A stretch of DNA of 64,000 nucleotides from Myoxocephalus aenaeus (GCA_038501785.1 JBAMJR010000243.1:1462501-1526500); one strand, 5' to 3'; shown: positions 12,960 through 26,100, numbered from the stretch's first letter. Notes: generated by a model from the sequence alone, not told the origin. A program made the numbers and translations.

Positions 12960-13620
12960 AAGTGTCACATGATCTTCATCATCATTTATTATTCTTTATT
13001 ATCTTGAAGTATTTACTAATAATGTTCCTCTTTATGTTCAGCTGGAACATCCAACATTCACCTGTAGAGCAGCAGCTCCTTTCCCTCGATCCCCCGAGTA
13101 ACCCCTCATCATGTCTGATCTGGCCTCATGGTTTTCTCTTCACCTTCTGTGCTCCTCTAGTTGTCTGTCTCTCAATATTAACACAAAACACTCTCATTTT
13201 TTCATCTCACTGAAACCGTTTCTTTCCTTTAAGCCTCAGATGTACAGGCCCCTCTCTGGCTCCTCCTCCACCTCAGCACCACATCCTGGAGCTGGTGACT
13301 GCTGTGCTGGATGAGCCCACAGACGAGGATCTGCTGGAGGCCCCTAGGACCAAGACGACCTGGTGCCCCCTCCAGCAGCTCGTCATGGTGCCGCCTGCAG
13401 TCACCAGCTCCCTCGCCGCCTGCAGCTCGTCATGTGGTCGCCGTGCAGGAACAGGAGGAGTCGCCCGGTGCAGCCTTCCTCCCGCCCCCACTGCCTGCCG
13501 GCAGTGCTGAGGTGAGTCTGTCTGTCAAACACATGAGGCCTCAGGTGTCTCTGCTGCGTCATGAAGTGTCCTCAGGTATTAAGATGTCCCGTATGTTTGT
13601 CCTGGCGGGCAGCCTGCTAT
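12960..13620. other. Unresolved region with weak coding texture
   Basis: 13290-13510 is GC-rich, with an open frame (AVLDEPTDEDLLEAPRTKT...) that I cannot match to a family. It may be a gene relic or chance. No matching exons were found on either side. Confidence 0.25.
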
Positions 13621-14075
13621 TATCATTATTATTAGGGCCCGAGCACCGACAACGTCAGAGAGGGACCAATTGTATTTCTAGGAATTATTATTATTCTCTA
13701 GCAAGAAACGCATTTTTGGGGGCTTCATCATATCCAAAAAGATGTTAAATCTGGCATGCATATCAGGACTGGGGAAAAATTTGATATTTTAGGGGTCTCG
13801 TATTTGGGTATAAAAAAAAATCTCTATAGTGCCCCCTTGAGTTGTGTAAAGCCTAATTCATGCTTCTCCGTCAGGGCTACGCCGTAGCTTACGCGTCGAC
13901 GCAGACCCCTACGCCGTAGCCTGACGCGCACCTCCAAAAAATCCTAACTACGCGTCGTGTTGACGCGGACCGCAACGCTGTGATTGGTCCGCTCAGAACG
14001 TAATTTCCGGTTGCTCTTTCCGTTTTGTCTTCCTACACCGCCATTTTTAAAAGTTATTGTAGACCGATAGTCACA

Positions 14076-14312
14076 ATGGACAAAACTGAAGAACGAATCA
14101 TCGAGGAAGTGAGGAAATACGACCACTTGTATAACTTTTCTTCAAGCGACTACAAGGACAGCCAAAGGACATTAAATTCATGGCGAGAAATCGCGCAAAA
14201 CACGGGGCTGGAGGCCGTGGAGTGCACGAAAAGGCGGAAGAACCTCCGGGACAAATATGTCCGTCTGCGAAAAAAACTCGCTACAAAAAGTGGCGATCCA
14301 GGCGGCCAAAAG
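14076..14312 (+). CDS. MADF-type DNA-binding exon of Harbinger element (partial)
   Basis: Opens MDKTEERIIEEVRKYDHLYN, has the MADF pattern (SWREIAQNTG, then KRRKNLRDKYVRLRKKL) over 79 residues, and ends at a donor AAAAG followed by (GT)n. MADF/Myb-like proteins are the second gene of Harbinger transposons and help the transposase bind the ends. The downstream exons are not visible. Confidence 0.7.
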
Positions 14313-14335
14313 GTGTGTGTGTGTGTGTGTGTGTG
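14311..14335. repeat. (GT)n at the MADF exon donor
   Basis: About 12 GT units begin exactly at the predicted donor. Confidence 0.85.
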
Positions 14336-14359
14336 TTTATTGTTTTAGTGCACTTGTAC

Positions 14360-14515
14360 TTAAGCAATAAGGTACGAGAGGCAGTACTGTGTCGTGCAAT
14401 AATGTACTGTTCAAGGGAGTTGTTAGGCCCAACGCGCAGCGGAGGGCCGGCAAACCCTTGAACTGTACATTATTGTAGACACAGTACTGCCTCGAGTACC
14501 TTATTGCTTTTATAA
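14360..14515. mobile_element. Foldback element
   Basis: Arms of about 56 nt (agcaataaggtacgagaggc... and complement) flank a GC-rich loop of about 38 nt. A large hairpin of MITE type. Confidence 0.75.
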
Positions 14516-14670
14516 TACGGGTACCTGCGACTTTATAAATAGTAATGTAAGCTGCCCTTCAGCACAAAATAGTTGTAGCCGGCAAAACGTTGTGTATCGC
14601 ATTTCAGCGGCAGAGAAAATAGTCCCGGGACGCACGGGACGCACATACGGGACTATAAAACGGACGAGCT

Positions 14671-14703
14671 GGTCAGTAAATCGCAGATTTACTGACCAGC
14701 CCG
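14671..14703. repeat. Perfect short hairpin
   Basis: Fifteen-base arms (GCTGGTCAGTAAATC) with a GCA loop inside the Harbinger element. Confidence 0.75.
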
Positions 14704-15765
14704 GTTGAAAGCAGGGTGGAGGATGACGCTCAGCCACCGATGTAAAGAAGTGCTCTCGCTGCTTCTGTCCGTCTTTTCTCCGTCATTCTTCTCCTCCATG
14801 ATGTTTAGAGAACTTGCCTCGCGTCGGGAAATTACCGACGTAATTATCTCTCACTGGAAATTATCACGATTTTGTGATCAAACCCTTTTCATTGCTCATC
14901 TTTAGATTAGGGAGGAAGTGACGTGTGTGTTGTCGTTCGTTATGCTAGTGTGCGGGATGCTACGTGAGCTTGTTAGCTGTTCCGTTTGAGCTAACTTACT
15001 GTCAGCGAAGAGCCCCGTTGCAGTACTGTGAACACTCAAGCAATAAACCTGCAAGTTAAGGAAACCAACGTCTGCGAGTCGTTACTGCGGACGTGACAAT
15101 ATCAAAGTTTACACAAAACATGTTTGGTAACTGTCAAGCTTGAAACGGCAACTAACTGTTAGGGGTGTGTGGTGTAGCGGACCCAAACGCAACACACGCA
15201 GCAGTACAGTTCCACGGGCGGACTTTATTTAAAGTAAACAAGACACCACAAACAGATACAAACGAATGCTACCGGTCAGGTCCAGCGAACACAGGAGATC
15301 CACCTCTCCTGCTCCAGAGTCGGGAGGGCAACTCAACCGCTCGTGTGACCAATTCTTACAAAGTAACAACCCGACAATAAGCCGGGTCACGCTGTGGACC
15401 TTTAATCACCTGCCGGTGATCAAGGCAACGGCCAACAGCTGGGATGAAGGAGCCCCCCTCCTTCATCGTGGCAGTGGGCGGAAACCAGGAGGAGAAACTG
15501 TAGACTAAAGAGCGGACCGAGAATCCAACACTAACGGTCGCGCAATTTAAATCTAGCTGTTATTTTAAGTGCGCACTGATATGGAACGCTCTAAATGTAA
15601 ACAGGCTGTACAGTACTTTATGGCTGAATAAAGTACACCCCGTGACTCACTCTCAACCAATCAGAATGCTTGATTTGATCTACCCGTATTATAAATAAGA
15701 ATAAAGCACACAAGTTTGTTTTCAAAAAGTTGTTTTGATATTTATTTTCAACACCATGCATAACC

Positions 15766-15985
15766 TTACCACCCATCACTTCTCCAATATACTCGGCCCG
15801 CTGACATTCGAAAGTATCGAAAGTGCATCTGTTCATCCAGGTCCCTCAGAGGGTGAACCAGTGTTGTAAATTCACCCGTTTCCAGCCTCGATTGGTTTAG
15901 TGGTCGTACAGACCACCTCCGCAAACGTCTTCTCTGTCGCATGCGCTTCAACTCTTGCAATATAAGCATTTGCTCTTCAATATTG
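15766..15985 (-). pseudogene. Harbinger transposase N-terminal remnant
   Basis: The - frame RRRRLRRWSVRPLNQSRLETG... then LVHPLRDLDEQMHFRYFRMS matches the start of HARBI1-like transposases (WVRPLN...F..L...DE..F..YFRMS). The DDE catalytic part is absent, so it is inactive. It converges on the MADF exon, as in intact elements. Confidence 0.65.
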
Positions 15986-16603
15986 ATGAGCGCAATTGTT
16001 TACTGTGACCGGAAGAAAAAGCAAGGGTTCAGCTATAACCCCCTGGCGGCATGGCGGTTAATTGCAGAGCAACGCAGACCCTCGACGCAGAACTATGAAT
16101 GCTCAACGACTGCGTCAGGTCGACTGCGTAGGTGCGCCGTCGACCTGACGGAGAAGCATGAATTAGGCTTAAGCCCACGCTTTTTGTTACGCCCCTTAAC
16201 GTACCCTAATTTTTTTGTAATATTCAAACACTAGGGGGCGCTGCAGTGAATAGCCCAATTTTTGCATTTTCCTTGTTTCCAGGCGTTGTATTCTAACAAA
16301 CTCCTCCTAGAGATTACATCCGATTGATTTCAAATTCTGGCAATATGATGTTGAGACCTTTGCAGGGGAAACTTTTCAGAAGATGTTTTTAAAATATTGA
16401 ACTATGTGAGCGCAGAGCAGCGGCAAAGAAACACAATTTTCCATGAAAATGGAAGTTGTTTTAACTCGGCCCTACATGAAGTAATCTGCTCCATATTTCT
16501 CATATCATGACCTCCTGACCCTGAAGAGATCCATATCATAATTTTGAATCCTAGTCATAGCGCCACCCAGTGGCAACAAGAAGTTACATATTTTCTACTT
16601 TTA

Positions 16604-18508
16604 TCAGAATCAGAATCAGAACCATTTATTGCCAAGTAAGTTTACACATACAAGGAATTTGTCCTGGCGGGAGGTGCAAAACATTTATCAAAAACATTTT
16701 ACGATAAACATGAAACAGAGTGCAATAAAGAGGGAGCATGGATATGTACAATTGGGAGTATTGAATATTTACAGTTGGATCTACAGGGAATACAAATTAA
16801 AGTTAAAAATAAGTGATTGATTGTGTGAAAGTGACAAGTGTAAATTAAAGTGGCAAGTGTATTTAAATATAAGGTGTGGAGGGATGTGCAGGGGAGTGAA
16901 GGGTAGGAAATACTCCTGGGGGACCCGGGCTCTGTTGATGAGCCCGACTGCCGACGTGAAGAAACTGTTGGTGTGGCGTGATGGTGAGGCTGAGGTCCTG
17001 ATGGACCTCAGCCTCCTGCCAGAAGGGAGGGACTCGAACAGTATGTGTCCAGGGTGAGAGGGGTCAGCTGCAATCTTCCTAGCTCGCTTCAGAGTCCTGG
17101 AAGCGAACAAGTCCTGGAGGGACGGCAGATTGCAGCCAATCACCCTCTCAGCAGAGCGGATGATGCGCCGCAGCTTCAGAACTTCAGGAGCTTGACGGAC
17201 TGGTGACTGGAGGTGCAGCTGTTGGTGTACAGCGAGAAGAGCAAAGGGGAAAGAACGCAGCCGTGGGGGGAACCGGTGCTGGTGGTCCGAGAGCCTGAGA
17301 CGTGTCCCCAGCTTCACGTGCTGCTTCTTGTCAGACAGGAAGTCTGTGATCCACTTGCAGGTGGAGAGGCATGAGCCCCTGATGGGCTGGGGGAGTGGGG
17401 GCTGATGGTCTGTGGCTGGTTGATGGGCCTATGGGGGATGGCGTCAGCACTGGTCCATTGTCTTTCAAATCTACAGTAGAACTCGTTCAGCTCGTTTGCT
17501 AGGCGGAGGTCATCCATGGAGTGGGGGGTTTTCGGCTTGTAGTTGGTGATCTGCCTGAGCCTCTCCAAACAGAAGCAGAGTCACTTGCTGAGAGCTGTTG
17601 TTGCAGTTTCTCAGAGTACAGTCGTTTAGCACCTCTCACCGCCTTGCTAAACCTGTATTTTGACTCTGTGTACAAGTCCTTGTCCCCACTCCTGAATGCC
17701 TGGTCATTTTGCAGCCATAGCTTCCTGAGTTCCACTGTGAACCAGGGTTTGTCGTTGTTATAACTCACCCTGGAGCTGGATGGAACACAGCTGTCCTCAC
17801 AGAAGCTGATGTAGGAAGTTACAGCGTCCTGAATACATCCCAGTCTGTACAGTCCAAGCACGCCCGACGATCCTCCAGAGCCTCACTGGTCCACTTCTTG
17901 AATTTCCTCACCACAGGTTTGCAGAACTTTAGTTTCTGCCTGTATGAGGGAATCAGGTGAACCATGGCGTGGTCAGAGTTTCCCAGAGCAGCACGAGGAA
18001 CGGCGTGATAAGCCCCACTGATTGTGGTGTAGCAGTGGTCCAGAATGCTCTTCTCTCTAGTAGGGCATTTAATAAACTGTCTGTATTTAGGGAGTTCATG
18101 GCTGAGGTTACCTTTGTTAAAGTCCCCAAGGACAATAACTAAAGAGTCCGGGTAGGTCCGCTCCACACACCGTATCTGCTCGGCGAGTGTCCGCTGTGCG
18201 TCCACCAACAGCGGAAGTTCATCCAGTTTGTTGCACAGTGAGCGGACATTGGAGAGAAATATGCCCGGCAGCGCTGTGTGAGATCCCCGTTTACGGAGAC
18301 ACACGAGCGTGTTTCCCTCTCTGACGCCGTTTCACTGCGTGAGTTAAGGTGAGCGCACCTTTCACGAGAATGTCCAGTAATTCCACAGAAGTTAGAAAAG
18401 TTGGAAGTAAGTCCGCTGGAGTTGTTCCCCTGATGTTCATGAGCAGATTTCACATGTTTGATGAGACTCCAGGCCTGAGTACATGTGGTGTCTAATTGTT
18501 TATCAGTC
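16604..18508 (-). mobile_element. LINE fragment with internal deletions
   Basis: The - strand has endonuclease pieces (FLSNVRSLCNKLDEL..., VIVLGDFN, NSDHAMVHLIPSYR), a linker (KPWFTVELRKLW), then a jump to the C-terminal part (RSAERVIGCNLPSLQDLF, LFESLPSGRRLRSI). The 3' end is tcagaatcagaatcag... tttattgccaag. Parts of the endonuclease and most of the reverse transcriptase are missing. An 8-base tttatcag at both borders may be the target duplication. L2/CR1-like. Confidence 0.78.
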
Positions 18509-18829
18509 ATAGCGCCACCTAATGGTATCAGGAAGTAAAATGTTCTATATCTTGGCTTGCTTCTCATGGTAGATAAATCAGATCGACATAAAATTACTTC
18601 TACACAAACATAAGACTTTCATGATGCCAGCCCCCAAAGCTTTTGATGTTTCGTGTAACGCTGTTGCCGTGGCGACACATCCTTCGCAGTAAACAACGAA
18701 GGTGCTTTTGAGGGACTAAGCATGCTCGAAACGTAACTAAACTTTGCACACACATTTACAGGCAAAGATGTAGTTATGATTTTAATGGTTAAAAATGGCC
18801 CTTCGTCTTGATAGCGCCCCCTACAAATA

Positions 18830-19650
18830 TTTATTTAAGCAGCCCCAGCGCTACGGTTGACGTATTGCATTATCTGCTGATTTAACTACAGAGATCCGAG
18901 CGTCTGCTGAGTTGACCGCAGTTCGCTACTCTGCAGGAAGTACAGGGCGTCCCAGGCGGTGTGAATGTGTGAGGAACATGATGTCCATTGTCGTGTTTGT
19001 GTAGGTCATTCCAGATGTGTTTGTTCACCACCTTATTTGCCTCTATGAAGGTTTTTCTCTGGTGGGCCCACTGCCCAACATAGTATTGCTTATGTAAATT
19101 ATGAGTCTGTCGAGTGTGCGTACGTCTCTTCAGTTGCATGCCCTTATAAGGAGCTGGTGTTTCTGTATGCAAATCCAGGTGCACGAGAAATACTCATTCG
19201 GGGAGCACAGCTGAGAACACTTCGGCTGCGTAAGAACCCATTTTCCGGCGTTCATGAATCAGGCGGAGATCTTTTCTGACGTTGGTCTTTAGAAGTCCGT
19301 AAGAAAACATTTCAGAAGACACTTCAGAAAATGTTCAAGTACAAAGTGCCCCGGGGCCCATTCAAATATTAACACTGTATTGGTTTATTATATTTAACTA
19401 ATTGATCTCACTCTTGGTTTGACTTGTATTCAATAACTAAATCAAATCTACCTACAGTTTAAAAAGCAAAAACCTTGTCAAATAAATGACATGCTTTGTT
19501 CCGTGTCCCAACAAACCATTTGAAGGACACATCTCCCAGTTGGTTTTAGTTAGTGAAATGATGTTAAAGTCATTAGGAAAATGATTGCTGCCGAACTTTA
19601 CATGAGCTGCACCTCAACAGTCACCAGCCTGACAGAGAGGACCAGACAGG
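18830..19650. other. No recognised gene; possible transposon remnant
   Basis: A - frame at 18882-19184 (YYVGQWAHQRKTFIEANKVV...) looks transposon-derived but I cannot place it. The rest is AT-rich sequence leading to the lectin 5' end. Confidence 0.3.
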
Positions 19651-19658
19651 AGACGAGG

Positions 19659-19695
19659 ATGGACAAACTTCTCCTGAGCATCCTCGTTGTGTCAG
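19659..19695 (+). CDS. Lectin exon 1 (signal peptide start)
   Basis: Encodes MDKLLLSILVVS and ends in phase 1. The junction that keeps frame is CAG followed by GCAAGA, a GC-type donor. No GT donor lies at a usable position. Exon 2 completes the signal peptide. Confidence 0.8.
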
Positions 19696-20011
19696 GCAAG
19701 ACTTTAATATCTTTTTATTCTTTTCCCATCTTCAACATTATAATAATACTGTTTAATAATTTGTCTCTGTGACATTCCTCTTACTTTCCCTTCTTTCCGC
19801 GTTGTTTTTACTTTAATGTAAAAGGATCATTTGCATTAGTGAGTTAAGTTATTAACATTAAATGTAATAAATAAACAGTTTGTCTACGGCTTAAAATAAA
19901 TAAATCCAACAATTTATTTAATTGTTTCATAATATAATACATTCCCTTGTGTAACATTTGGAGATGTATGAGGGGGTGGGTATCGTCAATAGTAGGAGGG
20001 GGTAATTAACA

Positions 20012-20103
<92 letters not shown>

Positions 20104-23100
20104 ATATGCACACTACATCCATTTTTTGTCCTTGTCTTCACTGTCACTTAATGCAGTGTTTTTCAACCTTTTTTGAGCCGTGGCACATTTTCTACAATAA
20201 AAAAATCCCGCGGCACACCAACAACCTAAAAAGTTACAAAATGTCACATTGTAGCATAACACAGCATATATGGTAGATCATTATTGCACTACCTACTGGC
20301 ATGGAAGAGTATTCAGTGTTTCAAGTAAACCAGATTGCTCCATCAGACAAAAAAAAAGTGTTATCACTTTGTTAGAAAAATGAAAATAAAGTTATGCAAA
20401 AAAGAACTAATATTTAGTTACTACTAAATATCTTATTGTGGAAAACAATAAGCTATTGCAAAACAAAACGGAATGAGTGAGATGTGTGAGCATCAGGTTG
20501 TATCAGTATTAGTGGCTGCTTTCCTCTACACATCTTTTTAAAGTGGGGTTGTAGATTTGATACGGCTCTCAGTTCATGCTCCATGATGAGAGACACAACA
20601 GCAGGAAAGACCTCACGGAGATCTCATAAAGATCGGCTTTTGGCGAAATGCCAAGAATCGGCGCATGCGCAAGAGTAACCTGTTAACGGCGGACTGTGAA
20701 CATTTAAAAATCAGCATTTCCTCTTGCGCCACACCTGTAATAAATACCTGTAATAAAGGTATTACACCTGTAATAAATACCGCCCCAGTTTGATAAATAC
20801 TGACTTAAAGGAAACATGGTGTTCATTTATTTTAATGACAACCACAAAGTGAGCAGGCTTTATCACTGCAGGGTGTTTTTCAGGCTTTTGGAAGAATATT
20901 TCCAGAGCCTCGCTATGTCAGAAACGTCATTGATGAGCTCCGGGATGTTTGTCTTGACCTGCAAACACATGAACTGTTAGGCTTTAACAGTGAGAGCTCA
21001 TATCTTAAAATACTGATAGCTTCAGCAGCAAATCCCATTGTGAAAAGCACGCGACATATTTTTCGCCGCTCTCTCTCTCTCTCTCTCCGCTGTGTCTCAC
21101 CTGTGCAGCGCATCAGGCGGAACTCCGCGTGCGACACAGAGCAGAGCAGAGTTGTAGACCCGACCCAGAAATGACATGCTGTGTGGATAAGATCAATAAC
21201 ATACGGCCGTTTAGTTTGTTTAATAGCAGAACAAGGTGCAGGCCTGTTCTATATTACTCTGCCAGCCACTATATTGCAGCTCAGACGCTCAACAATGGAA
21301 AATCATTTGCGGCGACTAAATAATATTTTTTTGGACCAATTAAGTGAAATTGGACATTTTCCCACGGCACACCTGACGATCTCTCACGGCACACTGGTGT
21401 GCCGCGGCACAGTGATTGACAATCACTGACTTAATGCATATCTAGAAAATAAATAAAGATTGAATGAAAATCAAGATGCTGTGTGTCATCAGGGCTGTGT
21501 GTCGTCTCATCAGCTGTACGTCGCTACCATGTTGTTTATGAGCTGAAGAACATGACTGAAGCACAGCGTCACTGCAGAGACAACTACATGGACCTGGCCA
21601 CCATACGAGACCTGCAGGACCTGGAGACCCTGACCGCAACGCTGGATTCAAGCAAAATGGCCGCCTCCGGCTCTGTGAGTTTTATTACGTCAGTGACAGG
21701 TGGTCTGAAAGTTTTACATCCACACAGTGATGGAAAGAATGCAAATGAACTGGACCTAAGTGTGTACTTGTACATTACTTGAGTATTTTAGTTCAATGCT
21801 TTTTTATGTTACATTTCAGAGGGACATTTATTTGACTGAGTTACTTTACAGATTAAGATTTTACATTAATAACATATGATTTAATGCAACATACTGCTGA
21901 TCTGTACTGGATATTTACAGTCATGTTGCCTTTGTTTGTACTGTTAGCATCGTTAGCTGGTAGCATCGTTAGCTGCTAGCCATCAGCTCAGCCCTCACCA
22001 CGTTGTGAGATGCTTAGTCCATTATGAACAGCAGAGTGATGACAGAAATAAAACCGGTTTCAATGTTCATATTAGCACCTGAATATTGTTTTAAGACAGA
22101 CTTGAAATAATTAATCAGACTGATCGTCAGAATCAAGACTGTAAGTCCATCCATCCATTATCAGCCGCTTATCCGGGGTCGGGTCTCGGTGGCAACAGGC
22201 CCAGCAGGCCGACCCAGGCTTCCCTCTCACCCGCAACACTTTCCAGCTCATCCTGGGGGACCCCGAGGCGTTCCAAGGCCAGCCGGGAGATATAATCCCT
22301 CCAGCGTGTTCTGGGTCTGGACGTGCCTGGAAAACCTCTAATGGAGGCATCCAGGAGGCATCCTGATTAGATGCTGAACCACCTCAGCTGACTCCTTTCA
22401 ACACGAAGGAGTAATGTCTCAACTCAAAGCTCCCTCCTGATGTCTGAGCTCCTTACTCTATCTCTAAGACTGAGCCCTACAGAGGAAACTCATCTCCTTA
22501 CCCTATCTCTAAGGCTGAGCCTTGACCTCGTTCTTTGGGTCTTGACCCAGAGTTCGTGACCATAGGTGAGGGTTGGAACGTAGACCGACCAGTAAATGGA
22601 GAGCTTTGCCTTCCGGCTCAGCTCCTCTTCACCAAGACGGACCGGTACAGCGCCTGTTTTACTGCTGCAGCCGCACCGATCCGCCTGTCCATCTCCCGCT
22701 CCACCTTACCTTCACTCGTGAACAAGACCCCGAGATACTTGAACTCCTTCGCTTGGGGTAGCCACTCTGTCCCCACCTGCATCCACCGTACTGTAAATGT
22801 GAAGTAAAAATATCTGAAAGTATATTTCTTTATGTAGCCCCCTCCTTAATTGCTGTTTTAGGCAGGGGCCTCATACCATACCCCTGTTGCATGGGAGGTG
22901 CATTGGAGAGGGTCTACTCAAAATATCGCTATACTGTCAGTGTGAGCTCAAACTCCCATGCATTTATCTTCCCCCGCCTCCCCCCTTGTTCTGATTGCCT
23001 GCCACCCCAGAACAACAAATAGGTCCGGACACGAGAGGTTCAAAACCCACTTAAACAGTGGGACACTGAAATACTTCTCGCTCATGAAAACAAAGGCAAC

Positions 23101-26100
23101 TATACTGTTTAACAGAACTGATAACAGAAATGACAAAAAACACATGTAACCAAATTAGCAGGGCGCTACATTTATATCACAATGAAATATTGCTTTCAGC
23201 AAGCCTGGATAGGACTGTACGACAGCTGGAGTTGGTCACTGTCAAATGCAAGCTTCTACAAACCTGGAGAGACGGAATTCATAGGATGGAGGTCTGGACA
23301 ACCGGACAACTTCCACGGAGATGAACTCTGCACAGTGATGAATAGAGGTGGGGAATGGGAGGACAGCAGTTGTGACTGGAACCCCATGACAGTCTGCCTC
23401 GATGTCAAAGGTGAGAATATTAAAGTTACTATGACAAACGTTCATGTTGTGTTGGTTCTGGGGCCCCCTGGGGACTAAAGTGGTAGTGTTGGTTCTAGTG
23501 CCCCCTGTGGACTAAAGAGGTAGTGTTGGTTCTGGTGCCCCCTGTGGACTAAATTAGTAGTGTTGGTTCTGGTGCCCCCTGTGGACTAAAGAGGTAGTGT
23601 TGGTTCTGGTGCCCCCTGTGGACTAAAGAGGTAGTGTTGGTTCTGGCACCCCCTGTGGACTAAAGAGGTAGTGTTAGTTTTGGCGCCCCCTGTGGACTAA
23701 AGTGGTAGTGTTGGTTCTAGCGCTCCCTGTGGACTAAAGTGGTAGTGTTGGTTCTGGCGCCCCCTGTGGACTAATGTGGTAGTGTTGGTTCTAGTGCCCC
23801 CTGTGGACTAAAGTGGTAGTGTTAGTTCCAGTGCCCCCTGTGGATTAAAGTGGTAGTGTTGGTTCTGGCGCCCACTGTGGATTAAAGTGGTAGTGTTGGT
23901 TCTAGCGCCCCCTGTGGACTAAAGTGGTAGTGTTGGTTCTGGCGCCCCCTGTGGACTAAAGTGGTAATGTTGGCTCTGGCGCCCCCTGTGAACTAAAGAG
24001 ATAGTGTTGGTTCTGGCACCCCCTGTGGACTAAAGAGGTAGTGTTTTTTCTGGTGTCCCCTGTGGACTAAAGTGGTAGTGTTGGTTCTAGCGCCCCCTGT
24101 GGACTAAAGTGGTAGTGTTGGTTCTAGCGCCCCCTGTGGACTAAAGAGGTAGTGTTGGTTCTGGCGCCCCCTGTGGACTAAAGAGGTAGTGTTGGTTCTA
24201 GCGCCCCCTGTGGACTAAAGTGGTAGTGTTGGTTCTGGCGCCCCCTGTGGACTAAAGTGGTAGTGTTGGTTCTAGCGCCCCCTGTGGACTAAAGTGGTAG
24301 TGTTGGTTCTGGCGCCCCCTGTGGACTAAAGAGGTAGTGTTGGTTCTAGCGCCCCCTGTGGAGTAAAGTGGTAGTGTTGGTTCTGGCACCCCCTGTGGAC
24401 TAAAGAGGTAGTGTAAAACATTATGTTATGAATCTTAACCTTTCCCTCCATCAAACTGATGTAATGTTACTGTGAATAAATAATAAACTAATAAAGATTG
24501 CTCATTAGATCCTCAAAACCGATTTATATCTCATGTTTAAACGCTACGGAGAAATCCGAGCCAGCGGATCATTTCAAAAAGTCCTGCCGGGATCAGGCTG
24601 CTCTCGGCGGGCAGCAGAGCGCTGACGGCCCGGTGCTGCGGGACTCACGGTCCCGCGAGCAGGAACTCAATCTTTTTAAGAAGGCTGAATCTTGATTAAC
24701 CGACCACAGATTTGATGCTTAAACAACTAAATTCTCGCCTGAAAACATCCTAAAAGTACATGTTGTGACTCAACAACAGTAGTATTCAGAGAACGTCAAC
24801 TTTCAGTTATGAGTTTTCTCATCAAGTACAGAGAAGAACGCGTATTGAGAAACGGTCGCTGTGGACATCTTAACGCTGAAGACCGCTTGCCCGCCGGTGT
24901 GAGTCCGGTAACAGCCTCGCGCCGGGTCCGGTCTTCTCTGGGTCGGCCCAAGGTGGGTGATAAACTCCAGTGCAGTGTAACACTGCAGTCAACTCAGCTG
25001 CCACTCGGGTCTCCGTGGTCAAATCAGCTACAGCAGACACTGACATGAAACATATTCAAACGGACGGAAACAGCCACATGACACAACATCCGGTTTCCAA
25101 AATACTGACTGATATGTGTTCAGAACATTTCAGAACACATCCAAACATCTTAAGATGGGCACTTTGGGCTGTACTGGTACAGTTAAGATGTTGGATGTGT
25201 GTACCAGACGCCATTGTCTGACTGATCACCTGCGCAAATTCCGTAACTGTACGCTGGCACCGCCCTTGTGGGTAGGGGAGGGGGGAGCTGCACTCATGTG
25301 ATTGGTTGAAAATGAGGGCGACATCTGATTGGCTACGGATAGGTCCATATTGAAAAAAATGCATTTGCGAATCCAAGCACGGCGGGGGAGCCTCATAAAA
25401 GCCACTCGTAAATGTGACGCTTTTCACAAACAAATGTAGAAATATATTTGTGATTTTTTTTTTTACATTTATATAAATCATTGGAATGTATTTGTAAACC
25501 CTTATGTGTGCATTTGTGAATTGAATATATTTGTGAATTGCCCTGTGCGCATTTGTGAATCTTTCTGTGTGCATTTGTCATTATTGAGACTGAACTAACC
25601 CCATATTCATCAGGATGGTATCACATACCTGTAAAAGATAAATCAACTTAAATTTGCAATAAAGCTATTTTGATGAAAGTGATTCTGATTGAACACATGC
25701 TTATGTCCAAGTCAAGTATTTAAAAAATACAATGTATGTCAAATATTACAAATAACTTTAGATGATGGGAAATTATAACTACATCATCAAAATGTATCAG
25801 ACGGTCAGTTACCAGCTTGTCCTCCCTTTCAGAAAACAGTCGACTATGTTGTTGAATATTAGACTACTTCTCTAATTAGCATGTGCTGTGCATACACACC
25901 CACATAGTACATGTATGTGTGTGAGTGTATAACGTATTTATATTGACTACATCAGTGTTTTTCAACCTTTTTTGAGCCGCGGCACATTTTCTACAATAAA
26001 AAAATCCCGCGGCACACCAACAACCTAAAAAGTTACAAAATGTCACATTGTAGCATAATACAGCATATATGGTAGATCATTATTGCGCTACCTACTGGCA

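Larger units (their letters stand above)
13850..16169. mobile_element. PIF/Harbinger transposon with TAA target duplication
   Basis: Terminal inverted repeats start AGCCTAATTCATGCTTCTCC and match over about 26 bp. They are flanked by TAA at 13847-13849 and 16170-16172, the target duplication expected of PIF/Harbinger. Inside are a MADF-domain exon (+), a transposase N-terminal remnant (-), and further insertions including a foldback at 14360-14512 and an LTR-like segment near 14930-15100. Non-autonomous. Confidence 0.88.
13630..18830. mobile_element. Nested transposon pile in an old dispersed repeat
   Basis: A host repeat (ggcccgagcaccgacaacg... and agcgccacccagtggc... segments at 13630-13846, 16173-16600 and 18508-18830) is interrupted by a Harbinger element and by a LINE fragment. 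The host pieces read on in the same style on both sides of each insertion. Confidence 0.55.

Noticed and set aside
13290..13510. GC-rich frame AVLDEPTDEDLLEAPRT...
   Set aside because: Slight protein-like texture but no matching exons or family; left as unresolved rather than called.
14923..15100. Possible solo LTR (aataaa followed by cgtctgcgagtcgttactgc)
   Set aside because: Looks LTR-like at its 3' side, but I could not find a target duplication or a defined 5' end.
23440..24415. Regularly spaced units that could suggest a CRISPR-like array
   Set aside because: Units are contiguous with no unique spacers; an ordinary vertebrate minisatellite in an intron.
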